Positions 7,881-16,844 of a stretch of DNA of 64,000 nucleotides are shown here, one piece after another; the stretch's first letter is position 1, and every line of letters starts with the position of its first letter. Both the position numbers and the translations under genes were made by a program. The stretch covers positions 124,001 through 188,000 of the forward strand of contig JAQUOU010000006.1 in the NCBI GenBank assembly GCA_028716975.1. Direction: 5' to 3'. Under the pieces are notes generated by a model. That model made no database searches. It was given only the letters and a program-made list of their open reading frames with translations, and was not told the DNA's origin. This DNA comes from Methylobacter sp. (GTDB taxonomy: Bacteria > Pseudomonadota > Gammaproteobacteria > Methylococcales > Methylomonadaceae).

Positions 7881-9374
7881 ATGGAATTGCCAGTATTAAA
7901 TGATGCTCCGGCAGCGAAAGGCGGCTGCTCAACCAGCTCCTGCGGTTCAACCGATAACCAAATGGATTCACTGCCTGATTCGATACGGGAAAAAGTACAG
8001 AATCATCCGTGTTATTCAGAAGATGCCCATCATTATTTTGCCCGAATGCATGTGGCCGTTGCTCCGGCTTGTAATATTCAATGCCATTATTGTAATCGTA
8101 AATACGATTGCAGTAATGAATCGCGCCCCGGCGTGGTTTCTGAAGTGCTGACGCCGGATCAGGCGGTTAAAAAAACCATGGCGGTGGCGGCTACTATTCC
8201 GCAAATGACAGTACTAGGCATTGCCGGCCCCGGCGATCCGTTAGCCAATCCTGAACGCACGTTCGAAACATTCCGCCGTTTAAGCGAGGAAGCGCCCGAT
8301 ATTAAATTGTGCGTATCAACAAATGGCCTGGCTTTACCTGATTCGGTAGAGGAATTGTCCAAACACAATATTGATCATGTCACTATCACCATTAATTGTG
8401 TTGATCCTGAAATCGGCGCAAAGATTTATCCGTGGATTTTCTGGAACAATAAACGCATTAAAGGTAAAAAAGGCGCAAAAATCCTGATCGAACAACAGCA
8501 AAAAGGCCTGGAGATGCTGATTGCCAAAGGCATTTTGGTTAAGGTCAATTCGGTGATGATTCCCGGTGTAAACGACCAGCATTTGGCGGAAGTCAGTAAA
8601 ATTGTTAAATCCAAAGGCGCGTTCCTGCACAACGTAATGCCGTTGATTTCCGAACCTGAACATGGGACTTTTTATGGGGTGATGGGTCAGCGCGGCCCTA
8701 CGCCCGATGAATTACAAGACCTGCAGGACAGCTGTTCCGGCGATATGAACATGATGCGCCATTGCCGCCAATGCCGCGCCGATGCGGTCGGTTTGCTGGG
8801 TGAAGACCGGGGTGATGAGTTTACGCTGGACAAGATTGAAGAGATGGAAATTGATTATTCGGCAGCGATGGAAAAACGCAAGGTAATTCATGGTGCTATA
8901 CAGGCTGAGATGGCCAGCAAGCGTTTGGAAAAAGCCCAAAAGGCACAGCAGATTAAAGAAGAGCCCAAGCTAACTACGCGGCCGGTATTAATGGCCGTAG
9001 CCACCAGTGGGCAGGGTGTGATTAACATGCACTTTGGTCATGCCAAGGAATTCTTGATTTATGAGGCATCGCCGGACGGCGTACGCTTTATTAGTCACCG
9101 TAAAGCCGACCAGTATTGCGGCGGCGACAGCACTTGCGGCGATGGTGAAAGCGTATTGCAATTGACTATTCGCGCGTTGGCAGGCTGTGAGGCGGTTTTG
9201 TGTTCTAAAGTCGGCTATGAACCCTGGGAGATGCTGGAAGCAGCAGGTATTGCGCCGAACGGCGAACATGCGATGGAACCTATTGAAGAGGCTGTCATGG
9301 CGGTTTACAAGCAAATGGCGGCAGCAGGTAAGCTGGATGAAAAACCTGAAGCAGTCAGGGCGAGTGCTGCCTAA
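7881..9374 (+). CDS. nifB: NifB, radical SAM FeMo-cofactor precursor synthase
   Basis: 497 aa. The ATG at 7881 lies downstream of the sigma-54 promoter. NifB fuses two [4Fe-4S] units and inserts carbide to make NifB-co, the precursor of FeMo-co. The radical SAM motif CNIQCHYC has its cysteines at 64, 68 and 71 and is preceded by HVAVAPA. The C-terminal third (from about 375, HFGHAKEF...) is a NifX/NafY-like cofactor-binding domain, as in most proteobacterial NifB. It is the first gene of the block nifB-fdxN-nifO-flavodiiron and is directly NifA-controlled. Confidence 0.97.
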   Translation: MELPVLNDAPAAKGGCSTSSCGSTDNQMDSLPDSIREKVQNHPCYSEDAHHYFARMHVAVAPACNIQCHYCNRKYDCSNESRPGVVSEVLTPDQAVKKTMAVAATIPQMTVLGIAGPGDPLANPERTFETFRRLSEEAPDIKLCVSTNGLALPDSVEELSKHNIDHVTITINCVDPEIGAKIYPWIFWNNKRIKGKKGAKILIEQQQKGLEMLIAKGILVKVNSVMIPGVNDQHLAEVSKIVKSKGAFLHNVMPLISEPEHGTFYGVMGQRGPTPDELQDLQDSCSGDMNMMRHCRQCRADAVGLLGEDRGDEFTLDKIEEMEIDYSAAMEKRKVIHGAIQAEMASKRLEKAQKAQQIKEEPKLTTRPVLMAVATSGQGVINMHFGHAKEFLIYEASPDGVRFISHRKADQYCGGDSTCGDGESVLQLTIRALAGCEAVLCSKVGYEPWEMLEAAGIAPNGEHAMEPIEEAVMAVYKQMAAAGKLDEKPEAVRASAA

Positions 9375-9385
9375 TAGCCGTAACC

Positions 9386-9447
9386 GTAGGGTACGCACCG
9401 CGTACCCTATTTTAAATACAGCAAAAGGTACGCAGTGCGTACCCTAC
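9386..9447 (+). repeat. Two tandem hairpins between nifB and fdxN
   Basis: Two near-identical palindromes, GTAGGGTACGC.../GCGTACCCTA (9386-9409) and GGTACGC...GCGTACCCTAC (9427-9447), are separated by an AT-rich spacer. They fill most of the nifB-fdxN gap. Such intergenic repeats can stabilise or attenuate the upstream message, possibly raising NifB over downstream products. No T-run follows, so they are not classical terminators. Confidence 0.7.
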
Positions 9448-9461
9448 TTCAGGAGCCTGCC

Positions 9462-9740
9462 ATGGCAGTAAAAATTATTGAGTCTTGTGTAAATTGCTAT
9501 GCTTGCGAACCGGTTTGTCCAAGTAAAGCCATTTATGAAGCCAAACCGCATTTTTTAGTTAACAGTAAAAAATGCACCGAATGCGAGGGCGACTTCCCCG
9601 TCTATCAATGCGCCAGTATTTGCCCTATTGAAGGTGCGATATTGAATTCATTGGGCGAGGAAATCAACCCGCCTGGCTCTTTAACGGGTATTCCTCCGGA
9701 AAGAATGGCGGAAGCAATGGCTGAGATGCAGGGCCACTGA
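9462..9740 (+). CDS. fdxN: FdxN-type 2[4Fe-4S] ferredoxin
   Basis: 92 aa from the ATG at 9462, with GGAG 8 bases upstream. Cluster motifs: C9-x2-C12-x2-C15-x3-C19 and C38-x2-C41-x8-C50-x3-C54. The long insertion in the second motif is characteristic of nif-linked FdxN ferredoxins. It probably supplies low-potential electrons to NifB, as FdxN does in Azotobacter. It follows nifB and precedes nifO, the order known from the Azotobacter minor nif cluster. Confidence 0.93.
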   Translation: MAVKIIESCVNCYACEPVCPSKAIYEAKPHFLVNSKKCTECEGDFPVYQCASICPIEGAILNSLGEEINPPGSLTGIPPERMAEAMAEMQGH

Positions 9741-9755
9741 TTGAGGATATTTCCG

Positions 9756-10178
9756 ATGGCTACTATCATTTTCTACGAAAAACCCGGTTGTATTAACAAT
9801 ACCCGGCAAAAGAAACTGTTGGCAGCAGCGGGTCATCTGGTTGTAGCAAGAAATTTATTAACTGAAGCCTGGCAGCCTAATCGTTTACGAACTTTTTTCG
9901 GTGAATTGGCGGTACGGGATTGGTTTAATGCCAGCGCTCCGGCAATCAAACAGGGCGAGATTAAGCTTGACAAGCTGACAGAACAGGAAGCTTTAGCATT
10001 GATGCTGGAAAATCCGTTGTTAATTCGCCGTCCTTTAATGCAAGTCGGTGATAGCTTGATGACAGGATTCGATCAAGAAGCAGTGGACAACTGGATAGGT
10101 TTGAAAGAAATCGAGGCTATTCCGGATTTAGAGAGTTGCCCTCGAGCGCTTGCGCAAGCAAGCTGCGGTCATGAGTAA
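9756..10178 (+). CDS. nifO: NifO, ArsC-like nitrogenase-associated protein
   Basis: 140 aa from the ATG at 9756 (GAGG 10 bases upstream). It has the ArsC/Spx-type thioredoxin fold: IIFYEKPGCINNTRQKKLL near the N-terminus, with one cysteine, and ENPLLIRRPLMQVGDSLMTGF in the second half. In Azotobacter NifO sits between fdxN and nifQ and influences molybdenum use between nitrogenase and nitrate reductase. Context here is the same except that nifQ has moved about 2.3 kb downstream. Its last bases overlap the flavodiiron start by 8 bases. Confidence 0.88.
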   Translation: MATIIFYEKPGCINNTRQKKLLAAAGHLVVARNLLTEAWQPNRLRTFFGELAVRDWFNASAPAIKQGEIKLDKLTEQEALALMLENPLLIRRPLMQVGDSLMTGFDQEAVDNWIGLKEIEAIPDLESCPRALAQASCGHE

Positions 10179-11454
10179 GCCACCGATCTTAACGATTGAT
10201 GGTGTAGCCCAGGCAGTCCGGTTATCCGAACGCGTTCATTGGATAGGCGCGCTTGATCCCACTCTGCGCACATTTGACATTATTTTAAAAACCGCCAATG
10301 GCACCAGTTACAACGCCTATGTAGTCAGAGGCAGCGAAGGTGTCGCTATTATCGATACTGTCAAGGAAAGTTTTTCTGGCGATTTTTTTGCCCGTCTGGA
10401 GACAGTTGCAAGGTATGAGGAAATTAAAGTTATCGTCCTGAATCACCTGGAACCTGATCATACCGGCGCCTTGCCCGAACTCATGCGCCGCGCTCCGCAA
10501 GCCCAGCTTTACATTTCCCAGAAAGCGCAATCCATGCTGAAAGCCCTGTTAAAGCAGGATGAGTTTGATTTTACCCCAGTAATAACCGGTGACAAGGTAG
10601 CGCTGGGCGATCGCACCTTAGAGTTTTTGCACACCCCTTATTTGCATTGGCCGGACACCCAATGTACTTATTTAGTGGAAGAAAAAACCCTGTTTTCAGG
10701 TGATGTGTTTGGCTGTCATTTTTGCGATGTGCGCCTGTTTAACGATCAAGTCGGGGATTTTCGCTTCTCCTTTGAATATTACTATGCCCACATCATGCGG
10801 CCGTTCAAAGAGTACGTAAATCGGGCTCTGGATTTAATAGAACCTTTATTGCCGCTCAGCACCATCGCACCCGCTCATGGGCCTTTATTGCGCGATCAGC
10901 CGCAAAAGTATGTAAAACGCTATCGTGAATTATCAATATCTGCTCTACAAAGCGAAATCGTTGCGGGCGAAAAAACGTTATTGATATTTTATATCAGTTC
11001 CTACGGCAATACGCGGCGCATGGCCGAAGCCATTTATGAAGGCGCCATGGCTGTGGAGCATGTGCGTGTTTCATTATATGATCTGGAAGGCAGCGAAATA
11101 GCTCCGTTTGTCGATTTAATAGAAGGCGCGGACGGCCTGATTTTTGGAACGCCGACTATCAATGGCGATGCAGTTAAACCGGTGTGGGATCTATTGTCTT
11201 CATTGGCTGTAGTCAATCTCAAGTCAAAGCTGGGTGGCGTTTTCGGTTCGTATGGGTGGAGCGGGGAAGGGGTAAAAATGGTTGAGGATCGTTTACGCGG
11301 GCTCAAGTTGCGTGTTCCCATCCCCGGGATACGTATCAAGTTAATTCCGACGGAAGAGGAAATCCAGGCCTGTCGGGAGTTCGGGCGGGCAATGGCCCAG
11401 GACTTATTGGGTTTAAGGCAAGCTAAAGTGATTGATATAGCTGATCTTGCTTAA
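10171..11454 (+). CDS. Flavodiiron protein (A-type flavoprotein, FprA-like)
   Basis: 427 aa from the ATG at 10171, overlapping nifO. The N-terminal half is a metallo-beta-lactamase-like diiron domain with H92-x-E94-x-D96-H97 (NHLEPDHTG), then SGDVFGCH and APAHGP ligands. The C-terminal half (from about 272) is a flavodoxin domain with SSYGNTRRMAEAI. Such proteins reduce O2 or NO to water or N2O. Membership in the nif block suggests removal of oxygen near nitrogenase; Rhodobacter fprA is also nif-controlled. No rubredoxin domain is fused, so an external donor is needed, perhaps one of the ferredoxins here. Confidence 0.9.
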   Translation: MSKPPILTIDGVAQAVRLSERVHWIGALDPTLRTFDIILKTANGTSYNAYVVRGSEGVAIIDTVKESFSGDFFARLETVARYEEIKVIVLNHLEPDHTGALPELMRRAPQAQLYISQKAQSMLKALLKQDEFDFTPVITGDKVALGDRTLEFLHTPYLHWPDTQCTYLVEEKTLFSGDVFGCHFCDVRLFNDQVGDFRFSFEYYYAHIMRPFKEYVNRALDLIEPLLPLSTIAPAHGPLLRDQPQKYVKRYRELSISALQSEIVAGEKTLLIFYISSYGNTRRMAEAIYEGAMAVEHVRVSLYDLEGSEIAPFVDLIEGADGLIFGTPTINGDAVKPVWDLLSSLAVVNLKSKLGGVFGSYGWSGEGVKMVEDRLRGLKLRVPIPGIRIKLIPTEEEIQACREFGRAMAQDLLGLRQAKVIDIADLA

Positions 11455-11492
11455 TATTTTTTGGCTATCAACTTAAGTTGGGACAGTCTGGT

Positions 11493-11575
11493 TGAGCCGT
11501 TCGTGGTGAGTTTGTCGAACCATGAATGGCTTAACCGTTCACCCTTCGACAAGCTCAGGGCGAACGGTTAAGCCT
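11493..11575. repeat. REP-like element with extended palindromic arms
   Basis: The core TTCGACAAGCTCAGGG-CGAACGG is flanked by perfect arms GGCTTAACCGTTC (left) and GAACGGTTAAGCC (right), with a partial second copy (GCCGTTCGTGG...TTTGTCGAAC) just before it. The same core recurs near 1750, 13225 and 44890. It fills the gap between the flavodiiron and ferredoxin genes, and its hairpin could act on the mRNA. Confidence 0.8.
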
Positions 11576-11616
11576 TGCTACTTGTCCTGCCTTAAGCGGG
11601 TAACCGTATTTTTTAA

Positions 11617-11922
<306 letters not shown>

Positions 11923-12033
11923 ATACACATAATCCGGGTCTTATGCAGGAAACACTGTGAAAGCGATATTTACCACAAAGAGCACAAATAACACGAAGTT
12001 GTTACTTGACAAATTAATATAGTGAAAACCTGG

Positions 12034-12130
12034 GGTTCTCTGGGTGCTTCATGGTTATTCGTTCTTATGTTGAGATTTCAACAGTCTCGGAAGCATAGGG
12101 AACCTGGCGGCATTACATTACATTACATTA
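12034..12130 (+). promoter_or_regulatory. Leader of the FeSII-like gene: UAS-like site and pentanucleotide repeat
   Basis: Three elements lie in the leader. A perfect TGT-N10-ACA palindrome, TGTTGAGATTTCAACA, is at 12068-12083. GG-N10-GC spacings resembling weak sigma-54 promoters occur at 12034-12047 and 12098-12111. Four tandem CATTA units (12111-12130) end just before the AAGGAG ribosome site. The UAS is oddly placed relative to both candidate promoters, so NifA control of this gene is only a suggestion. Confidence 0.4.
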
Positions 12131-12144
12131 TTAAGGAGTAAATC

Positions 12145-12495
12145 ATGGCTTTAGTTACTTTTTCAAGTCCCGAATACCGGGACAAAACCGTCTATGCCGT
12201 AGCAGGCAGTCATACAGAATCGCTGCTGAAACTGGCGCGGGAAAATAAAATCCCGATCAATTATGAATGCCAGGACGGAGAATGCGGCACCTGTCTGGTG
12301 AAAGTCAGCAGCGTTGATCAAAAGCACCAGCGCATGGGCGGCCCTTTAACAGAAAAAGAGAAAGAAGTGCTGCGGGTTAGCGGCAAAATCAGCAAAGAAG
12401 AAATGGAAAAAATGATTGTTGATGACTTGCCGTCGCCCTGGCGTTTGGCGTGTCAGATGATAGTCAGGGATGAAGATATTCTGGTCGAATATTAA
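12145..12495 (+). CDS. FeSII (Shethna protein II)-like [2Fe-2S] ferredoxin, probable nitrogenase oxygen protection
   Basis: 116 aa, AAGGAG upstream. Features shared with Azotobacter FeSII: FSSP near the start, AVAG, the cluster motif YECQDGECGTCLVKV, LTEKEKEVL, a DLPSPWRLACQ segment holding the fourth cysteine, and a VRDEDILVEY end. FeSII binds oxidised nitrogenase components and locks them in an inactive, oxygen-tolerant complex. It is longer than the neighbouring ferredoxin because of the insert between the cluster loop and the last cysteine, the region that in FeSII mediates complex formation. nifQ starts 2 bases after its stop. Confidence 0.78.
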   Translation: MALVTFSSPEYRDKTVYAVAGSHTESLLKLARENKIPINYECQDGECGTCLVKVSSVDQKHQRMGGPLTEKEKEVLRVSGKISKEEMEKMIVDDLPSPWRLACQMIVRDEDILVEY

Positions 12496-12497
12496 TC

Positions 12498-13088
12498 ATG
12501 TCCGTCGCTCTCCAACTCCAGGATAAACGGGAACGGATCTATTCCCGGATAAAATCAAAGTTCTTGGCTACGCCTGACAGGCTATCGCCTAATTACGAAT
12601 GGCTGGCTTGTATGATAGCCAGTTGGTGTACCGGGCAAGGCGTTTTGCCTGACTACCTGGGATTGGAGGCTGAGCAGTTTAATAAGTTATTAAATCATTT
12701 TTTTCCTGATTGCAGTATTCCCGAACAGGCGCTGTCCGGGAACAAGCTGGACTTTAACCGCATGCTGGAAAAAGACGAGCTGGTTAACCTGCTGGAAAAT
12801 TTCAGTAAGCCCGATAATCCCGAAATGGAATGGATCATAGGGATTGTCGTTGCCGGTTGTCTGGGCAGCGATCACTTGTGGCAGGATTTAGGCCTCTGGT
12901 CGCGCTCCCAATTGAGCGCCATGCTGCAATATAACTTTCCGGAACTGGCCGCAAAAAATGACAAGGATATGAAATGGAAAAAATTTTTGTACAAACAGCT
13001 TTGCGAAGCGGAAGGCTTATATCTATGCCGCGCGCCCTCTTGTAATGTGTGTATTGACTATTCCAAATGTTATGGCCCTGAGCTATAG
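12498..13088 (+). CDS. nifQ: NifQ, molybdenum delivery for FeMo-co
   Basis: 196 aa, ATG 2 bases after the FeSII-like stop. The C-terminal signature C-x4-C-x2-C-x5-C (CRAPSCNVCIDYSKC) is diagnostic for NifQ, which carries a Mo-Fe-S cluster and hands molybdenum to the NifEN/NifH scaffold. The N-terminal part is helical, with the usual WLACMIASW and GCLGSDHLWQDLGL segments. It is the last gene of the nif block; a MITE follows 8 bases downstream. Confidence 0.95.
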   Translation: MSVALQLQDKRERIYSRIKSKFLATPDRLSPNYEWLACMIASWCTGQGVLPDYLGLEAEQFNKLLNHFFPDCSIPEQALSGNKLDFNRMLEKDELVNLLENFSKPDNPEMEWIIGIVVAGCLGSDHLWQDLGLWSRSQLSAMLQYNFPELAAKNDKDMKWKKFLYKQLCEAEGLYLCRAPSCNVCIDYSKCYGPEL

Positions 13089-13096
13089 GGTTTAAA

Positions 13097-13278
13097 CTTA
13101 AGGAAACTCTGAATAAGTTGATTCTGTTCATGGTTCGACAAGGCTCTCCTGAGCAGTGGCGAAGGGCTCACCACGAACGGAATCAACGGCGCTCTCCTGA
13201 GCCTAGGCTAAGGGTTACCGTTCGTCCTGAGCTTGTCGAAGGAAGCTTGTCGAAGGACTTGTTCAGAGTTTCCTTAAG
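13097..13278. mobile_element. 182-bp MITE downstream of nifQ
   Basis: Terminal inverted repeats of 22 bp (13097-13118 and 13257-13278) differ by one base and begin CTTAAGGAAACTCTGAA. The interior holds two copies of the REP core (GTTCGTCCTGAGCTTGTCGAAGG and a decayed partner in the opposite orientation) and no gene. The TIR style resembles IS5-type ends. No transposase with matching ends is in the window. It may act as the terminator of the nif block. Confidence 0.8.
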
Positions 13279-13578
13279 GGCCAGACGCTTATTTTCGTTT
13301 TTTCTCCAAAAGCCGCAATCGCCCCCTATTATTGCGTCCCCCTGATTTATGAGTATTCGGTATTAATAAGACTAACGCAAGATCACACGCAAATGCTTTG
13401 TCGCCTGCTTTAATGGCTTGAAAAATATCAATTTAAATCAGCAAGTTAAATGAGTAAAAAGACGTTATCCAGGCACTAATACAGTTCTTGGGGAGAAACC
13501 TGCCGCTGTCTTTTTAAGTGCATTTATGGTATAAAAAAGAAGCTCAATAAGCCTGCAATTTGCCAAGGAACAAGAAAA
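13279..13578. other. Intergenic region upstream of the XRE/IrrE pair
   Basis: Presumably holds the promoter of the following two genes. AT-rich, with no recognisable repeat, RNA or operator. GGAACAAG just before the ATG at 13579 is the likely ribosome site. Confidence 0.4.
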
Positions 13579-14214
13579 ATGCCCGCTGCCGTTTATGTTG
13601 AAAACCTGGATATTGATCAACGCCTTGCCCTACTGGGGCTTAAGGAAAGTTTGCTGCGCGAAGCGATGACGCAAGGCTATCTCGCCCGGGCCCGGTTAAC
13701 GGCAAATCACCCGCGTATTTTTCACGGCACGTCAACCTGGGCAGAAACAGTCGCCTCTCTTCGGGAGCTATTAAGACCTGAGGGCTGGGAGAAATCAGAC
13801 ATAGGCAATTACGAGCTTACCCTTAACTCGACCCGCGATATCGCTATTCAAGTGGTGACTGGCGATGAAGGCACAGGACTGGCCCAGGCTATGCCGTCGA
13901 ATAAATGTCCGAAAGGCAGAAATACCATTGAAGCGGTCATTAATAACCGCCAGCTTGATATGTTTGAAGAATTAATTCCGCAGCCTTACCGGGGAATTAA
14001 CAATCTTTCTACCTGGATTCTGCTTTACCGCATTACCAAAGAAGTAGTTCGTTGCGAGCTGTCGTTGCCGTCAACGGTCAGTGAAGAGGGCAGAATAACT
14101 GGCTGGAAGGAACGCATACTGTTGCGGCCTTTGTATCGGGAGGCAAAACCATTTGATGTGCGTCCCTCTCAACACCCGGAAATTGATATTCCCATCAAAC
14201 GCAAAGCCCGGTAA
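13579..14214 (+). CDS. Unknown protein paired with an XRE/IrrE regulator
   Basis: 211 aa, soluble. It starts MPAAVYVENLDIDQRLALLG, has a basic C-terminus (IDIPIKRKAR) and one conserved-looking patch, LIPQPYRGINNLSTWILLYR. No domain is recognised. It ends 6 bases before the XRE/ImmA-IrrE gene and is surely co-transcribed with it. The arrangement, effector-sized unknown gene followed by an HTH-peptidase, is that of toxin-antitoxin-like or phage-defence pairs such as RosmerTA. The toxin role is inference from context. Confidence 0.7.
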   Translation: MPAAVYVENLDIDQRLALLGLKESLLREAMTQGYLARARLTANHPRIFHGTSTWAETVASLRELLRPEGWEKSDIGNYELTLNSTRDIAIQVVTGDEGTGLAQAMPSNKCPKGRNTIEAVINNRQLDMFEELIPQPYRGINNLSTWILLYRITKEVVRCELSLPSTVSEEGRITGWKERILLRPLYREAKPFDVRPSQHPEIDIPIKRKAR

Positions 14215-14220
14215 GCCGGC

Positions 14221-15339
14221 ATGTTTAACGCAAGCCGTTTTGCCCTGGCCCGGAAACGCCGCGGCATAACTAAAAAAGCGCTGGCGCAAATAATTGCTGT
14301 GAGCGAAAAATCGGTTACCGCTTATGAAAAAGGGACTCAGGCACCGGAACAGCAGATTCTGTACCGAATCGCCGCGGCTCTTAATTTTCCGTCCGGATTT
14401 TTTTTAGCCGACGATATCGAGGAATTGACTCCTGATTTGGCTAGCTTCCGGGCTCTTGCTAAAATGACGGTAAGCCAGCGGAATAGTGCGCTTGCCGCCG
14501 GTAATATCGCGCTGCTGCTGAATGGATGGATTGAACAGCGTTTTGATTTACCTCAGCCGGATTTGCCTGATCTTGGCCGGGAACAGGGATTCTCAAGCCC
14601 AGGAACGGAGCAGGGCCCGGAAGCAGCCGCCGAAGCGCTGCGCCATCATTGGCGAATTGGCGAACTGCCGGTCAAGAGCATGGTTTATTTGCTTGAGTCT
14701 AAAGGCGTTCGGGTGTTTTCTCTGGCTATTGACGCTAAAGAAGTGGATGCCTTTTCCCTATGGTATGGCAGTAAACCTTTTGTATTCCTGAACACGCTCA
14801 AATCGGCTGAACATTGCCGGTTCGATGCTGCCCACGAGTTGGGGCACTTGGTGCTTCACCGGCATGGCGAATCCCAAGGGCAACATATTGAACGTGAAGC
14901 CAATGCCTTTGCCGCAGCCTTCCTGATGCCAAGGCGCAGCATCCTCGCTCATGCGCCTAAACTGCCGACGCTGCCCAATTTAATTGCGCATAAAAAATAT
15001 TGGACCGTTTCTGTAGCCGCCCTAAATTATCGCTTGCACGCCCTGCGCCTGACTACGGATTGGATGTATCGCACATTATGTATTCAGCTTTCTGAAGCGG
15101 GCTATCGCAGCAAGGAGCCTGAAAGCGCTCCTCACGAAACATCGCAGGTGCTGGGCAAAGTATTTTCAGCGCTGCGGGAGGAGGGCATTACCAAAAAAGA
15201 CGTGGCCAGTCAGTTGATGCTGGATCCCACTGAAATTGAACAATTGACGTTTGGCCTGATGCTGAGTAGTGTAAGCAACCCGCCGCAACCCATTAACCCT
15301 AAACCCAGTAAGCTTATGCACCTTCGCTTGGTGAAGTAA
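14221..15339 (+). CDS. XRE-family HTH / ImmA-IrrE metallopeptidase
   Basis: 372 aa. Residues about 5-58 form an XRE helix-turn-helix (RGITKKALAQIIAVSEKSVTA). The middle holds the zinc peptidase motif HELGH (205-209), followed by EREANAFAAAFLMP, typical of ImmA/IrrE. The C-terminal ~90 residues contain a second HTH-like segment (ITKKDVASQLMLDPTEIEQL). Such proteins bind DNA and cleave a partner or repressor upon a signal. Adjacent to the unknown 211-aa protein, it is probably its regulator or antitoxin. Confidence 0.88.
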   Translation: MFNASRFALARKRRGITKKALAQIIAVSEKSVTAYEKGTQAPEQQILYRIAAALNFPSGFFLADDIEELTPDLASFRALAKMTVSQRNSALAAGNIALLLNGWIEQRFDLPQPDLPDLGREQGFSSPGTEQGPEAAAEALRHHWRIGELPVKSMVYLLESKGVRVFSLAIDAKEVDAFSLWYGSKPFVFLNTLKSAEHCRFDAAHELGHLVLHRHGESQGQHIEREANAFAAAFLMPRRSILAHAPKLPTLPNLIAHKKYWTVSVAALNYRLHALRLTTDWMYRTLCIQLSEAGYRSKEPESAPHETSQVLGKVFSALREEGITKKDVASQLMLDPTEIEQLTFGLMLSSVSNPPQPINPKPSKLMHLRLVK

Positions 15340-15521
15340 TCCGGCTGACAAACCTCTATCTATAGTTCATAAATTTTATCTTGAATGATCCCTTTTCACA
15401 GCTAGGGCTGACCCTAAAGCCGAGGCTTTAAATCTTATGATGGAAATTAAACCTGCTTAAAATATTGATATCAATCTGGTTTTGAGTAGTTATTGCTAAT
15501 GATGAATTCTGTTCTACGGCT

Positions 15522-16826
15522 TTAAGGCAGTTCCAGGTTCGGTAGTAGCTTCAGAAGATGGTACCAGACGGATAAGTTAAGCCCTGCTATAAGAATCGAT
15601 GTACCAAGAAGAGCACCGGTCCAGATGCGCGCTTGATGAACAAGACATAAGGGGATTAGTGCAAGCACAGACATGAAGTGCCAGTGGGGTGAAAAAAGAA
15701 AAAATTCCGCGCCTGCCCAGAAAGTATGCAATAACCAATTGAACGTTAAGAAAACAATGGCCCCGGCAATAAAAGGCAATAATCCCTGCTTGCGGCATTT
15801 TAGTCCAGTATATATGGATAGACCGATAAGCGTGATCGGTAATAGCAGAACAAAACTTTCAAGACTAAAGCCATGTATGGGCGCATTATATTGAAATTCG
15901 ACATTATATTTTCCAAGATCGGGCCTTGGATAGGGTGGGTTTGGTTCCATATCGGGGGGTCCGCCCCAAAATGACTGGCCGATTGTAAACGGAAATGATA
16001 GGAAGTCTCTCAAAGGGTGGCTGGTAAGCCCTCTTGACACTCGGCCCAGGTTTTTATCATAAGCATGTCCAGGCTGCAAAGCACTAAAATCTCCATAAAC
16101 CAGATTTAAAAAAAACCACTGAGCCAAGGTGAGTGCCGCTGCGGCTATAAATACGTTAATTGTTCGTTTAACTACGTCTTGCCAGGATACCTGCCTCATT
16201 TTTTCGCTAAATGCGAAAAGAGCCAATAGCGGCGCCATATTTGAAATAGTGATTCCCGCTACTGTACTTATCAGTAGCATCCAGGCTATGAAACGGAATC
16301 TGCGTGATAATTTCGCATCGATCTGTACCAGTAAAACGGCTGCTGAAAGCAGGAAAGAAGAAATAAGAAAATGGTCCGGCACCGATCCCAGTCCAATGGT
16401 CGAAATTGACAAGCCAAAGAGCAGGCTAAGCGCAAGCGCCCTCAGGAAGCTGACTTTAGCCAATATTGCGATCAGGTAAATCATATAGGTAGTAGCGGCT
16501 GCAAAAAAAGGACTTATGAACAAGCCTATCTGCATACGTAGTTCGGTAGCGGGAAGATGAACAAATAACGGTTTCAATATCCAGGCAAGTCCCCTGACGA
16601 AAGGATTTACCAGGTTCGACAAATTAGGATGGAATAAACCCCGCTCACCATATCCTTGGGCAAATGCGATAGATCGATAGTAAGGATCAGCGCCCAAAAT
16701 TATGTCTTCCTGATTGAAAACCTTTAATTCATAGAGATAAAAAGTAGAAATTGTACAGAGTACGAATACTAATATACTGACAGGAAAACCCAGGAATACG
16801 GAACTTGAAATGCTTTTAAATGTCAT
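15522..16826 (-). CDS. Polytopic membrane protein, probable GT-C-type glycosyltransferase
   Basis: 434 aa with about ten hydrophobic helices and a first extracytoplasmic loop containing LGADPYYRS, the position where GT-C transferases keep acidic catalytic residues. No strongly diagnostic motif was seen. It is third in an operon behind an SMR-like carrier and a HAD-UbiA fusion. In mycobacterial arabinan and lipid A-Ara4N pathways such a set makes, flips and uses a polyprenyl-phosphate sugar. On that basis it is proposed to transfer a lipid-linked sugar on the outer face of the inner membrane. Confidence 0.6.
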   Translation of the reverse strand: MTFKSISSSVFLGFPVSILVFVLCTISTFYLYELKVFNQEDIILGADPYYRSIAFAQGYGERGLFHPNLSNLVNPFVRGLAWILKPLFVHLPATELRMQIGLFISPFFAAATTYMIYLIAILAKVSFLRALALSLLFGLSISTIGLGSVPDHFLISSFLLSAAVLLVQIDAKLSRRFRFIAWMLLISTVAGITISNMAPLLALFAFSEKMRQVSWQDVVKRTINVFIAAAALTLAQWFFLNLVYGDFSALQPGHAYDKNLGRVSRGLTSHPLRDFLSFPFTIGQSFWGGPPDMEPNPPYPRPDLGKYNVEFQYNAPIHGFSLESFVLLLPITLIGLSIYTGLKCRKQGLLPFIAGAIVFLTFNWLLHTFWAGAEFFLFSPHWHFMSVLALIPLCLVHQARIWTGALLGTSILIAGLNLSVWYHLLKLLPNLELP

Positions 16827-16844
16827 TTGCCACCAAACAATACG

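Noticed and set aside
13118-13345. 75-codon plus-strand frame after nifQ
   Set aside because: It lies mostly inside the MITE and includes the RPELVEG peptide that results from translating the REP core. It is repeat DNA, not a gene.
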